NCBI RefSeq assembly: GCF_024586455.1
Contig: NC_065921.1
Location: 31,661,910-31,725,909 of the forward strand
From: Bactrocera neohumeralis
Taxonomy: Eukaryota; Arthropoda; Insecta; Diptera; Tephritidae
Direction: 5' to 3'
Length of the DNA: 64,000 bases
A program made the translations under genes and the position numbers. Below are positions 22,901-37,900 of this stretch, in pieces. The notes under the pieces are model-generated. The model made no database searches, was not told where the DNA came from, and saw only the letters and a program-made list of their open reading frames with translations. How positions within the stretch are numbered: position 1 is the stretch's first letter; each line of letters opens with the position of its first letter.

Positions 22901-25900
22901 CTACACTAGAGATCCAATATAACATTTTTTATAGCTTCATAGAGCTTTTCTGTTTATTTACCTATTCCAATGGATGGTATACGAGTTGTGTTCCAAAAAT
23001 AACACGATTTTTCGTTTTCTGAAAGCAATATTTTTTTATTTGTTCGTCATTAATGTTGTCGCGTTCAAAATAGTCCCCATTCGACATTATGAATACAGCT
23101 GAAAAGTATCGTACTACAGGCACATATATGTACATACACCAACATAATAAAAAAAATTGCTAATTGTACTCTCCAAACACGCGAAATTTGAAAATTTCCT
23201 TTATTTACAGAACACACCTCGTATGTATAGTCGTAAATGTATGGTATATATCCAGTGCCGGATACATAGGGGAAAATGGGGGAAATTAAACGAGAGATAA
23301 ATGTCTTATTAGTAATTTTACTACTCTGAAAATATATAAAAGTAACAGAAATATAATCTCATCGCATCCAGGAGGAAATTTTAATTTATAATTGGAATTT
23401 TTGGCCTATGTGATATTCTATCTCTAACTAATTCACTCAGCGTGATTCTTCAGAAAGAATCGATCGAACTGGCAAAGGCATTAAATATGATAGATACACT
23501 GCTTGTAACATTCCGAGATCGAAGACAAAAAGCTGAGGAACATTTTCGAGCCATATATTCAGGCACGAAAAAAATGGCGATAGAACTGAAAGTTGACGAA
23601 GAAAAACCAAAAATCTGCGGCCGACAAACAAAACGCGAAAACTTTTGCGTGAGCACTAGCGACGAATACTATAGGGTCTCAAGGTACATTCCTCTGTTGG
23701 ATACAATCGGCGAAGATTTGAAGTCGCGCTTTTCTAGAGAACGTGGCTGAGGACGAACATGCTTCAAGATAGTTTCATTGCCATAGCCTTGCTGCACACG
23801 TATCATGACATTGAAAGCACTGCAGAAGAAGTTCTCGAAACATTCTCAAAACTTGGCCCACATCGTGTTGTTTTGTGAAATTTTTCTATTCAATACACGA
23901 ACTGACTACAGTATCCTTTGCAATAAATTATGTCACACGCACTTCTACGATTTATAATGTTTTTTTTTTTTTTTCAATTTAGTACCTAGGATTTGATATT
24001 AGAAGGTCGATTTGAAATTTTTCCACCATGATATGAAACGGTAAAAACTATATTTAATATATTAATCTTCTTGCCTCAAGTAAATGTTTATTCCCCCACC
24101 CAAACAAACTATTTTTGGATCTACCGCTGATATATCCCATCATTATAACAAAAAAACTAATTACTGTTTCTTTAAAACTAGCGTAATACAAAGGCCTAAC
24201 TGGTCACCCGACTGTAGCTTTGCCTCGTGTTGATGCCTTCGAAATGATTATTATCAGCTTTCGTTCGAAAGTCTGACCAGTGGACTTTCAGACAAGAGTT
24301 TCTAACTGTAAAGTGGTCAATTTTCTAACCAGTTCACTGCATCTCTGCAGGATATGTCACAATTCTATGAATGTGTCTGTATATATACGCATGGGTAAAT
24401 ATACTTCTATGCACATTCCCACGCCTGTACAAATTTAAACGATGTGTAAATATGCCAGGAGCCTGTATAATTACAATATTCAGTAAACAGAAAGTACATA
24501 TACATAGCTGAAAATTATCACCACGGGACATTGAGAAAACACATCAAATAGTTTCAAAACGTTTCATCACCTTTACTAGTTTTTGCTTCCAAGTCCGTTC
24601 TTACCTTTCTACTTGGGTACGAATATACTTGTATGTATGTATGTATGTATGAATAATCAGAGATGGTGAAGTGTAGACTCATAAAAAAAGTTGTTGTTTG
24701 TGTTAAACAGTGGGTTTTGTCAAGAGGCTATGAAGCCGTGAGTTGTTCTGTCGCTTGTAACGGTGCTACTCAGCGGGGTATTGAGTGCAACTGCTGTCAC
24801 TGCTTTTGTGGTTGCACGTGCGTTAAGTATATGCGTGCGTGTAATCACATCGAATCCCTGCTAAATCCTGTGGCGCTTGCCACAAATATCTCATCTTACG
24901 ATTGATAGCGGAAGTCAGGAAGCAATGCTTGTTGATCCGCTTAACAAGTTATACGAATGTACTATGAGTAGTCATTATTTGTACAAGCAAATTATATACT
25001 TTTATTACAAAATGCATTTGTATGTATGTAGGTACATAAAATATTTAAATGCTATAGAAAAGAATACTTTTAGTTTTATGGTATATGACATTGACCTTAA
25101 TGAAGAAGTCGATCTAAGGATATGAATACGAAATATTTTTTCGAAACATGTTTTCTTAGTGCATATTTTTGAATTTTTAAACGTGAATATTTCAAAATAT
25201 TAGTTATTTTTACATTATTTTTGATATACCTCCTCTGGAGAAGCTACCCTAGAGTAATCGGAATCGTGCCACATAAAATATTTAAATGCTATAGAAAAGA
25301 ATACTAATAGTTTTATGCTATACGACATTGATATTAGTGAAGAAGTGGATCTAAGGATATGAATACGAAATATTTTTTCGAAACAGAGTCTGCTAAAAGG
25401 TGGTCGATCATACAAGGTATTTTCCAAAGTAAACAGGACTTTTTGAATCTAGCGCCCCCTGGTGGCGCCATCTATATGCCGACTGATGCGTTAGAATCTG
25501 CTATTTTTATGGATTGTCCAGTGAATTCCATGACATTTCATAGATTGGAAGTGAAGTTCCGGAAATTCCATTGAAACTGCGCGTGAATTCATCAAAAATC
25601 AACCGAAATCATCATTCAAATTCAAGGAAATGGAATTGAACATCTCAAAAACATCGATTTATCGCATTTTGACCGAACAGTTGGGCTTACGAAAGACGTG
25701 TCGACGGTTTGTTCTGCGCAAATTGACTGACGACCAAAAATTGCTCAGAATCCAACATTCGAAGGACGTTTGGGACCGATTATTTGACCAAAAATCACAT
25801 TTTAACCATTAACCACTCCCCGTATTCACCTGATATGACACCGTGCGACTTCTTCCTTTTCGGAAAAATGCATTTGCCCATGAAAGGAAAGCGTTATGCA

Positions 25901-28900
25901 GACGTAGAGGCCATTCAAAAAGCTTGCACCGGCATACTGGCGGCCATACCGGCCAACGAGCTAAAACACTCGTTCGACATGCTTTTGACCGTGCAAAAAG
26001 CTGTATTGAAGCAGAAGGAGACTATTTTGAATAAAATAAATTGATTTTGCCGAAAAACCATTTGCTTTGTTTTTTTTTTAAGTCCTGATTACTTTGGAAT
26101 GCACCTTGTACAACTAGAAATATACGATACACCTAAATTGCAAAAGAACGTAACAACATTTTTGGAAAATTATAGCAGAATAAATGAAACACAACAACAA
26201 CAATGGAACAGAGGTTAAAAAATAATTTAAATTTTGGTTAAAAATAGGTTATATCTGTCAGCAGAACCTTAAAACGTTAAAAATGTTGGGCATAAGTACT
26301 TATACTATATGTATGTATGTGATTTGAGGTAGTGAGTCGTAATTAATAAAAAACTCAATTTTGAATTTTTTTGATCATACATTGTTTAGCATTTTAGGTG
26401 ACGATATGTAGTAGAAGATACTTTCGTAAAGTGTACGGATCTAAGTAATTCGGTATGGCATTAAAAAGTAAATAAGAACAAATAAAAGTAATTATCTGAA
26501 AATAAATTAGCAACATCTGCGTTTAAGCGCTGGTAAATCGACTGTTCCACAATGTATCAATTGTTAGTTATTAAATGAAATAGAGCCAGAATCAATTTTT
26601 ATGAGCCGGTGCATCCCAAAATTTTTCAAGGCTAGAATAAATATGATTTTGATTTCATAAAGAGTTTCGAATCTGTGTGAAGGTAGATTTCTCGTGCTAT
26701 TTACAAGAATTTTAAGAGGATGTCAAGTTGTCCTTAGATTGCAAAATTATATAAACTACCTTTGACCAAATATATTTTATAATCTCACTGTCTGATATAG
26801 GCACTAACTTTTTGAAGCTATTTTTAGTTTCACACTTCCTGCATTACTATTATTAGATAATATTGTTTTGATGCGAAAGCTCTGTGAAAAGCGCTTCTGG
26901 AACTCACAATGCACCAAATATAACAACAAATTGTTTTTCTCATCTGTGTTTGGAGTTTAATCGTAATAAATCCGAACCTTTGGACATTAGATCACTCCGT
27001 AACCTAATCGGCACTCATCCAAATGGACTGCACGCGGTCCATCTAAACCACTGAAAACTAAAAAGGATATGTAATATATACATACATATTTTATATACAT
27101 TTACATGAACTTAGAACAATCGTCTATTTGGAAAGTAAATCCGTCAACAGTTGAAGAAGAAGATAGTACGGTATCATTAAAGCAACTCCACCATGCTGAT
27201 ATTACCACTTACCAAAAATTATTTCAGTTAAACATGGGAAAATCAAATAAGCTGAAGAAATTCCTTCTGGTGGGCGTGGTCAGATTGACGAATTTCTAGC
27301 TTACTTGAATTCACAATAGAAAGCATCAACAAAACTATCGAAACACAAATTGTTATAAATACAGTCCTGACATATTAAAACTTTTATCGAAAACTTCAAA
27401 AATGTTCGAAATATCGGTACATCCTACAGCTCGTGCTACGTAAACAAACCGTAATACCTTTTTTAACGAGTTTTTTTTTGCGAGTAATATTGCCTTTATG
27501 CCGCGATGTCTGAATTTGGTATCCCCGCAAAACTAATACGGCTGTGTAAACTGACGTTGAGCTGCAGAAAAGCTCCGTCAGGATAGAGAAGGTACCATCT
27601 TCTATAAGAGTGATACCAGTTCGAGCTGCCAGAACTGATAGAGATATCATCTTCCTCAACACCCGCGCCGTTAGTTCTGATTCTGACTGGACAAGGAAGC
27701 ACAGAAAATGGGTCTGGCAGTGAACGAGGGCAAAACGAAATATCTCCTGTCATCAAACAAACAGTCGTCGCACTCGCGACTTGGCTCGTCACTGTTGACA
27801 GTCATAACTTTGAAGTTGTAGATAATTTCGTCTATTTAGGAACCAGCATTAACACCACCAACAATGTCAGCCTGGAAATCCAACGCAGGATTGCTCTTGC
27901 CAACAGGTGCTACTTCGGACTGAGTAGGCAATTGAAAAGTAAAGTCCTCTCTCGACGAACAAAAACCAAACTCTATAATTCACTCATAATTCCCGTCCTG
28001 CTATATGGTGCAGAGGTTTGGACGATGTCAACAACTGATGAGTCGACGTTGCGAGTTTTCGAGAGAAAAGTTCTGCGAAAGATTTATGGTCCTTGGCGCA
28101 ATGGCCACGGCGAATATCGCATTCGATGGAACGATGAGCTGTAGGAGATATGCGACGACATTGACATAGTTCAGCGAATTAAAAGACAGCGGCTACGCTG
28201 GCTAGGTCATGTTGTCCGAATGGACGAAAACACTCCAGCTCTGAAAATATTCGACGCAGTACCCGCCGGGGGAAGCAGAGGAAGAGGAAGACCTCCACTC
28301 TGTTGGAAGGACCAAGTGGAGAAGGACCTGGCTTCGCTTGGAATATCCAATTGGCGCCACGTAGCGAAAAGAAGAAACGACTGGCGCGCTGTTGTTAACT
28401 CGGCTATAATCGCGTAAGCGGTGTCTACGCCAATTAAAGAAGAAGAATATTGAAGTATCGCAAGAAGACAAAACCCAAAAATCTGACTGAACTGAAGCAG
28501 CCCATTAATAATTGAGGTAATCCCCACTTCAACTTTCCAGACCGCAAGGAATGCTTTTCTCATTATGTTTCGTATATGCGTGGATGAGCATGGATGGTCA
28601 TTAACGGACCATAATTAAAAGAAAAACTAATTATATAAAATAAAATAAAATTTTCTAAACAATAAAAAAATAAATGTGATGCATTGAATAAAAAAAGTTT
28701 TTACGGTTTTTTTTTTTTTTTTGTGACGATTCGTCCGCCACCCTGTAACTAAATGAAAGAAATAATTCAAACACCTGCTGAAGCAGTACAAAAGCACTGC
28801 TCAGCACCTTAGAACAATGTACATGTATAAAATAAAAATAATAATAATAATGTGTAATGTGAAAGCCTCCGATTGGCCTGCCTTAGCGCTAACAGAGAAG

Positions 28901-31900
28901 TATCCATCCGAATGCCCGGTGCTGTTAGCGTTATTGCCGAATCGCACAAAGATGAATTTGCGTTTTACTGTTTCGAAACGCAACATATCAGCCACATATT
29001 TTTCATCAGATATCTTCCCGCCCCTTCGTTCCGCACCAAGTAAAGCAGAAAAGTCAAACTGGCACTTGTACACGACCACTACAGAAGCTCCACACTGAAA
29101 TCGTAGACACATCAGGCCAGACAAGATTAGACTCATTCACCATCTCCGTAATGCTTTGTTGCTTCATTGCTGTTTTCACGCTTGGCGGGCGATTGGATGT
29201 CACCAGAAACAGCAGCAAACACACAACAGCAGCCACAACGGCAGCAACAGTTTCAAGAGCAGAAGTTGCAAGTTCTTAACTCATATAAACATGTACATAT
29301 GTATGTATGTATTTACACATGTGTATGTATATATGATATATAAAATACAACATGTACATAAATCTGCACAATATAGCCGTCCACATGCATATGCTTGTGT
29401 GGGAATTTCATTGTGAATTGTGAGGGTAGCGACATCACGAGCGAGCGCACATATCAGATTTCGAGCACTCAAAGGCATAATCATATATTAAAAGATGTCA
29501 CTTTGACATCTTGCCTGCTCTTTTACATGGCAATAATAATAATTCATTTTTCTCGGGTGGGGATCTGGCGAACAACCAGACAAGCAGATTGGTAGGGAGT
29601 TTTTTGGCGCTAGAGGTGACTTGGTAGGACTAATATCATATTTTTTTTTTATAATGTATTTATATTTTCATACACTTACATGCATGAAGATTAAATGTAC
29701 GTGCACCAGTAGATATGCTTACATAAAGTATACATGTATACATATTTATATATGTATTTTAATTTTTATGTCCATGTTTCGCATTATTTATGTGCCTAAC
29801 GGTTCTATGCTATCTTCCTAAATTATCATAAAATTCCCAGTGATTTCATATAAAAACTTTAAAACAAAAAAAATGTTAGGCTATAAAAATATTTTCATTC
29901 TGATTTTGATCAGCCAGTTTAAATAGCAGCTATAAGCTAAAGTGGTCCGATCTGTTCGCAGATTATAGCGTTGTATTGGATAGTAATCTACGCCAAATTT
30001 CTTGAAGATAACTTGTCGAATAATAAAGTGTTCCATACAAGGACATGATTTTGATCGTTCTGCTTGTATGACATCTATACACTCTAATATATAAGCAACA
30101 ACTCCTTGGTAAGCAAAGAATGTGTGCAAAACTTCTGATCGACACCTCAAAAACTGAGAGAATAATTCTGGTATATGCAGACGATCAAACAAACAGTATC
30201 CGACGTTTTCTTTAGAGTGTTACAAACATCGTGACAAACTTGCTCAGAGTATAATGGATAAACATACATTATCTTAGCAGGAGTTTTTCCTGTTACCCAG
30301 TTTTCAAGGGCATCTTAAATTCAAAAATCTTATAAATTTCATTATCTATTGCAGAGTCATAGTTAATAGGACAGGACTCGTGCAACTGTCCGACAACACA
30401 GGCAGTTGATATCGAGCAATGTGCAAACATGTCAAATTTGTGGTCAATATTTTTGTATTTTCGATTCTTGAATTGAACTCAGACAATTTTACAATAAACA
30501 AAATTTTTTTACAATATAATCGATGCATAATAATGGGTTGTCAAAAAAGTCTTGCGGTATTTTCGCTAGTTGGCGCTGAAAGCGCGTAGTTCTAGTTTTA
30601 TTCGTCGCATCGGGTCATGCTATACCTTTTTGGAAAGCTCATTTCACGCGCTAACACGTGTTTGATTGATTGTCGTTTCTTTTAAGTCGTTCGTGAGTTA
30701 TAGCGTCGCAAACATGGAGCAAAATAAAGAGAAAATACGGCATATTTTACAGTACTACTACGATAAAGGCAAAAATGCATCTCAAGCCGCCAATAAAATT
30801 TGTGCAGTTTATGGACCCGATACAGTTTCCATTTCCACCGCACAACGATGGTTTCAACGTTTTCGTTCTGGTGTAGAGGTGTCGAAGATGCGCCACGCTC
30901 CGGTAGGCCTGTCGTCGAAAATTGCAATAAAATCGCTGAATTGGTCGAAAGAGACCGGCATAGTAGCAGCCGTAGCACCGGTCAAGAGCTGGGCATGAGT
31001 CATCAAAAATTCATTTCAATTTCAATAAAAAAAAAATTCAATAAAAATACCGCAAGACTTTTTTGACAACCCATTATAATAATCAAATAGATATTAATAG
31101 GAATTATTAAAATAGTATATATGTATACCTCTGTTTATATTTAAATATGAGGTCCAGTAAAAATAAATCCATTATTTTTTCATTCAGTTGAAGGTTTCAC
31201 AGTTCCATACATATGTATGTATGTATATATGTACCCTTTAGTTCGATAACTCGTTGCCATTTTTAGATAAAGAAAACAACTGTGCGATAATGTTGTGAAT
31301 AATTGCCAGAAAAATCATTCGTCATTCATCATCACATAGACGGAAATATAGATAGTAATCACATGGGGACAGACCTGAACTATAAGGTGGATGCGTAAAA
31401 TCTTTCCAACAAAGCTCTCGTAGCTTCTGGCGAGTCATATGGATGTATGTGACCTGGACTTGTTCTGTTAAAACCCTATTCCTCTGTCATATTTTATTTC
31501 CTGCTAATCGAAACAGTGTTTACCTGACGGTCAGGCTCGACAATTTTCGCCAATATCGAAGAAAACTGTAAAATATGAAGTATTTTCTTCTAATGGTGTC
31601 CATCTTCGACGCATGCGCGAATCATGCGAAATCTTATCTGTCTAACGCCTCATAGCTAACTACACTTGGACAACGCGCGATATACATATGTACATAGATT
31701 ACTATGTCCTTATTATTATTATTGGGAAAATAATTGAATTATTTTTACTATAGACTACCTCAATAAACCAAAATCTTACGAACATCGTTCAAAAGGTATA
31801 TGTTCAGTTACTTATGGCGATTTAAGTAGCATATCCATATATACTACCATATACATACATACATATGTATATGTATGGCTGCACTTCTTTTTGGGTTGCC

Positions 31901-34900
31901 AATTTAAAATTAAATACAGTAGCATGCACTAAATTGCTTTCAATAATACAGGAGCGTATATCGAAGATTATACATACCACCTACATATGTATGTGTATAT
32001 GTAAATATCCATAGACGACCGATAAAACAAGTTATAATTTCACTTAGCTATAATTTAGAGGCAGACAAATGAGAATGATACCCGTTGTACGTGCGAAAAT
32101 TACTGTGATTGATTTGGCAGTATCATTCCCAATAATCATCTTAAACAAGTAAGGAACTACTACATAAGTTCGTGCGGGAACTAAAATGAAATACTCACGC
32201 AATTTGCAAGAATGTAAGGGTTGTGCAGCATTTTTCATAATTTATATGTATACATATATACAAGGTCTGTCACAAAAGAAACAGAAATTTTTAAATATAA
32301 CAGTTTCTGGTGGCGCCACCTATTGGTGGGTATATGAAATAAAAAGTTTGATCTCTTGTTGACATTTCGTAAAAATTTTAAGACAATTGGATAACTACAA
32401 TCGATGTTATCGATCAAAAAGTGACAGCAGCTTTTGGTCATCGGTCGTAAAATGCAAGGAGCAAATATTAAATTTTGTTTTAAACTTGGGAAAACGTTTA
32501 CTGAAACATTTCAAATGATGAAAAAAGTTTATGGTGATCAGTGCCTATCCCGTAGTAATGTGCATGAGTGGTTTAAGCGATTCCAAGAAGGTCGTGAGGA
32601 CGTCTGTGACGATCAGAAGTCGGTCGTCTTCAGAAGTCAAAAATAAAGACAATGCTGATTTGTTTTTACGATTCCGAGGGTATTGTACACCGAGAGTTCG
32701 TCCCACCTGGCCAAACGATTAATGCTGTGTTTTACCTTGGTGTTATGAAGCGTCTTTTGTCACGCATTCGTCGTGCTCGACCACAATACCGTGAGGCAGG
32801 GTCCTGGCGCCTGTTGCACGATAATGCGCCGTGTCATCGGTCGACGCTTGTCACTGATTTTTTGACAAAAACTCCATATTAACCATTAATCACTCAGCCT
32901 ACTAACCTGATCTGGCAACCTGTGATTTTTACCTATGTGGAAAACTTCATTTGCCCATGAAAGGACACTGGTTTCAGGACATTTCAGCTATCCAAAAGGC
33001 GACGACCGATATTCTCAAGAGCATTCCGAAAAATGACCTTAAACACTCATTTGAAATGCTAATTGACCGGGCTAAACGCTGTATCGAAGCACAATATAAC
33101 TTTTGAAAAATATTAATTTTTTGTTATTTTTTTTAACAGTCCTGTTTCTTTTGCGACAGACCTTGTTCGTAAACATTAATGCAAATAGTATCCCTTAAGT
33201 ACAAAGTTTCTATATTTATACCAGAGCTTTGTTATGCATTTTTTTCATTACAATATTCCGGATAACACGATAACTAATCATCCAAATCCATTTTTTTCTG
33301 AGTCGAACACATGAAGGTTCTCCGGTCAAATCTATCTGCACATATGTACGCATGTACCTACATGTACTGCTCGTATAAGTACATAAGTAAGATACATAAG
33401 AAAAATTTAAATTTTTGTGAATTATTTTACAAAATACCAAAACATATTGCAAGTTGAGGGAAATATTAATGAGATGAAAAGATTTTAGAGAGTATTAAGA
33501 GTATAAAAACTTGATAGGAATATGTGCGTTAACGTCATAAATTAACCATTTACTGAAGCTTTTAGATTATGGTTTTAATAAAAAGCTTAATATCATCAAA
33601 TGCATTTAGTATAAATTGCTTATTAATTATTGAATTTTTTAATTATTTTTTTTGCAGTTTTTTTGGGACAAGGCGCTGTTCAAAATGTCGAGCATCGATC
33701 AGTTCGACAGAATTAGTAATGAGAGCCAGAAGCTTAGTGTTTCACGTAAACTGCTTTTGTTGTACGATTTGTAATGCGCCACTTACCAAAGGCGATCAAT
33801 ATGGAATTATAGACGCTCTTATATACTGCAGGTAAAGTCTTATGTATACATAAAGATATATTAACCAACATTTATATCAATTCCACAGAACTCATTACAG
33901 CATCGCACGCGAAGGCGATTCAGCGTCAACAAGACTTGGAGGTTCATTCGCATATTGCGCAGACTTCGATTCTCCTCAGAATGAGTCCTCCAGTCCGCAT
34001 TCTGATCCCTCCCGTATTGTTCCTAGTGGCATATATATGCCAACTTCACATGTAATCTCAGGACTAACGCAGGCGCCGCGGCAAAAAGGCAGACCTCGGA
34101 AACGTAAACCTAAGGATATTGAAGGACTCACTGCCAATTTGGGTAAATAAAAGTAATAGGCATAGATAATGTAAATAATCAAAGCATTTTAGACATATTG
34201 CTCACTTCTTATTCCAATTACTCGTGCTTCGTACTCAAATTTAAATTTTATTATTGGGTAAAATATACTGGAAAAATAATTTTATCAGAAATAGCAGCTG
34301 AACCCTTACACGGTTTTCACTTATTTAACAAACTAAAGCCCTTACGGATTATGCTTCTTATATGCTATTCTATCGATTCGTATGTATAGGTTTACATGTA
34401 CATAAGTACGAGAGAGTGAACCACATAGATATACTGAGCACACTTTTTAAATATTTCATGCAAGAAGGAATTTTAAATTGTATTAATTGAAATGCAAATT
34501 TTCTCGAAATTTAATAAGCTAAATTTTCACATTAATTTTCGATAGATTTGAATACGGAATATCTAGACTTTGGACGTGGATCTCAAATGACTGCTTCCCG
34601 GACGAAACGGATGCGAACCTCTTTTAAACACCACCAATTGCGTACGATGAAGTCTTACTTTAATATAAACCACAATCCGGATGCTAAGGATTTGAAACAA
34701 CTTTCCCAAAAAACAGGGCTGCCAAAGAGAGTTTTACAAGTAAATTTGTTATATTTTTATTATCCACATAAATAGTAAGCAAAAATATAAGAGTAGTGAG
34801 TTCAAAGCTTCAGAACATAAACGTGTTCTTTACGACTGTATAGAAAAGCTCAAAATGCGTGCAAGACGCTGATGAATTTATGTATATATATATATGAAAT

Positions 34901-37900
34901 ATTTGTATGTATGTATGTATATAAGTACTTGTATATCTAAATAATTTACTAGTAATACATATAATAGCATTTTCAGTTAACACTTTCAATGAGGACGATC
35001 GATTTTGTATGTGGGCGAGAAATTTCCCGTTTAATGTTCCTAAATTTCTCTACAAGGGGTATTCTCTTCAGATCTAATAACGCTGGTCTGTAAAATATGT
35101 TTATTCTTACTGTTTTTATGCGTGAGTTCATCATATTTTATTCTCTAAGCAAGAAATTTAACACGCAAATAAGTTAAGAAAGCAAAAATTGCTCGTGGCG
35201 GATTCAGAGGATGCAGTGATTGCGGAAACAATTTTATGCAATTCTGCCGTCGGTTTCATTGATTTCGAACATCATCTTCTTTATTATTTTTCATCCTACT
35301 TTATTATTCTTTAAATGAGACCATTTTCCGCGATCGCATCCTTCGATCACTCCATTACCACAAATATTGGTTGTCAAAAAGTCTTGCGGTATTTTTGCTA
35401 GTTGGCGCTGAAAGCGCGTAGTTCTAGTTTTATTCGTCGCATCGGGTCATGCTATACCTTTTGGAAAGCTCATTTCACGCGCTAACACGTGTTTGATTGA
35501 TTGTCGTTTCTTTTAAGTCGTTCGTGAGTTATAGCGTCGCAAACATGGAGCAAAATAAAGAGAAAATACGGCATATTTTACAGTACTACTACGATAAAGG
35601 CAAAAATGCTTATCAAGCCGCCAATAAAATTTGTGCAGTTTATGGACCCGATACAGTTTCCATTTCCACCGCACAACGATGGTTTCAACGTTTTCGTTCT
35701 GGTGTAGAGGTGGTCGAAGATGCGCCACGCTCCGGAAGGCCTGTCGTCGAAAATTGCGATAAAATCGCTGAATTGGTCGAAGGAGACCGGCATAGTAACA
35801 GCCGTAACATCAGTCAAGAGCTGGGCAAGTCATCAAAAATTCATTTCAATTTCAATAAAAAAAAAAATTCAATAAAAATACCGCAAGACTTTTTTGACAA
35901 CCCATTATCAATCAAATTTTGTACATGATATTTCTCACACAGTTAGAAATCTACTACAACCGCGCATACTTACCAAATAAAAAATTTTAAATTCCATCTG
36001 ATTTTTTAACTTTCAATTGTACAAATCAAGATCAAATTTATATAACGCGATACAACTTTGCACATATAATGCCTTTAAAGTTTGCCACTTTATAATCAAA
36101 AATTGTCCAAATCCAAAAATATTTGGACCCCAGTACCCATAGTTCTCTTTTTACCTTAAATATCGATCAATGTGTGAGAGATATAAATGAAAAGAGGGGA
36201 TAATCCTTTCCTCACAGTGGTATGTCTGTGCATCTAAACTGGGTTGAATCGGGTAGCAAAGGTTCTCATACACCTAATACAAAGGTTATCTCAGTGAACT
36301 TCCGGGTGACTTTTTCCGCATAAACCGTCTAAAATGGAGTTATCTCAGTGAAATAATATAGATATTGTTTTACTGCTATAACATATCTTATATATAGACC
36401 AATATATACGTTATAAAAAAATGGATAAAAATGGGAGAAAACTTGGAATAGCTTCTTTATAACTATTATCAAGATTTTTGAACATCCTACGACTGTAACC
36501 ATATGATTGAAGATGGTATGTGAGATACCTTAATTAAATCCAGGGAACATTTTATTAGTATAAAATAGATAAAATCTAATGGATATTACCCCGATCATAT
36601 ACTAGTTTATATATAAGCCATACACTGACGGACATATGTAGTTTTGCCATAATATCTGCTAGAACATGTGGCAATAATTATATGTACATCATACATATGT
36701 AGTATTCTCGTATAAGACAGCTCGTGGGTTGGTTTAGTTCCTGAACTAATTTCATAAATGTTTGGCATTAAATTATAATATATCCAATATTATTCTTCCG
36801 CTTAATTTTGCTAAAATATCTTATATATAGACCAATATATACGTTATAAAACCAACCAGTAGACTTGAAAACCTTATGTTAGGTATATGTAGCTTCCATA
36901 TACCTGTATAGTATTGAACCGATTTGAACAATTTTTAGAATCACGTCAAACTATAATCGAAGAAAGATGGTCTCAGAGTCAATAAGGTATCTCACAGATT
37001 TACCGATATTTTCGGTGTAAAGTCAGCCATAGAAATTGAGGTTCTCATTTCAATAGCTTTTTTTGACAGATAACGCCTGAGTCGTGTCAAGATGCATGCT
37101 TTTTTATTCAGTATTGTTTAGCATTTCATCATGAAAAGACTTACGCCTGAACAACGTTTGCAAATCGTTTAACTTTATTACGAAAATTTACGTTCTGTAA
37201 TGAATGTGTTTCACGCGCTTCGCTAATGTTAAGGTCAACACAATCGGCCTACTGGGCGTACTATTCGAAACATCATCACCCATCTTGAAACCCAGCATTC
37301 ATTATTGGATAACATTCCGCTGAATATATCACTTCCAGCTCGAAGTGAAGAAAATATAGCAGCCGTAGCTGAGAGTGTACACGAGGACCGTTCGCAGCAT
37401 CTCGGGCTGACGTATGGAACGACTTGGTGTATTTTACGTTGAGATCTTAAATTGAAAGCGTACAAAATATAGTTTGTGCAAGAACTGAATCTGCTCGACC
37501 CTCCCAAGCGACATCGCCTGCTACGGGCTCTTGAAAGCGTCCAAGAAGATCTGACGTTTTCGAACCAAATTTTGTTCAGCGAAGAGGCCCATTTCTGGTT
37601 CAATGGGCATGTAAACAAGCTAAATTGCCACTTTGGGCCAAAGAACAACCTGAAGAGATTCAAAAGCTGTCATTTCATCCAGTAAAAACAACGGGTTGTT
37701 GGATGGAATCATCGGTCCATATTTCTTCAAAAATAATGCGGAACATAATCACCATTGGCGACCGTTAGCGCACCATGATAACCGAGTATTTGATGCCTGA
37801 AATTGAAGCTCGTGATCTAGTCAACATTTGGTTTCAACAAGACGGCGCCAGCTTTGTATCAATCAATAGATTTATTGAGAGAACACTTCGGTGAGCAGAT

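Larger units (their letters stand above)
6214..33657 (+). other. ap: giant transposon-filled ap intron
   Basis: The intron lies between the LIM1 and LIM2 exons, 27.4 kb, with donor GTGAGT and acceptor TTTGCAG. No coding exon for ap is expected or seen in it. Recognisable repeats are listed individually. Stretches where I see nothing nameable are 7614-8136, 10679-13035 (simple AT/TATG-rich tracts near 12800), 15870-16660, 17330-17800, 21986-22979, 24130-25030, 26413-27492 and 31461-32258. 6305-6540 shows only AT-rich sequence. Confidence 0.9.

Noticed and set aside
24663..24905. Cys-rich 80-codon open frame (possible small secreted protein)
   Set aside because: No signal peptide pattern, TG-rich local composition, no splice or UTR context and no family signature. 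It is most likely a chance frame.
32434..33100. Two separate small genes in mariner family B
   Set aside because: They are the two ends of one transposase on either side of a shared internal deletion.
34740..34775. Read-through of ap exon 6 past VLQ (VNLLYFYYPHK-stop)
   Set aside because: The sequence is a GTAAAT donor, and the true continuation VWFQNARAKWRR is found at 40008 in the correct phase.
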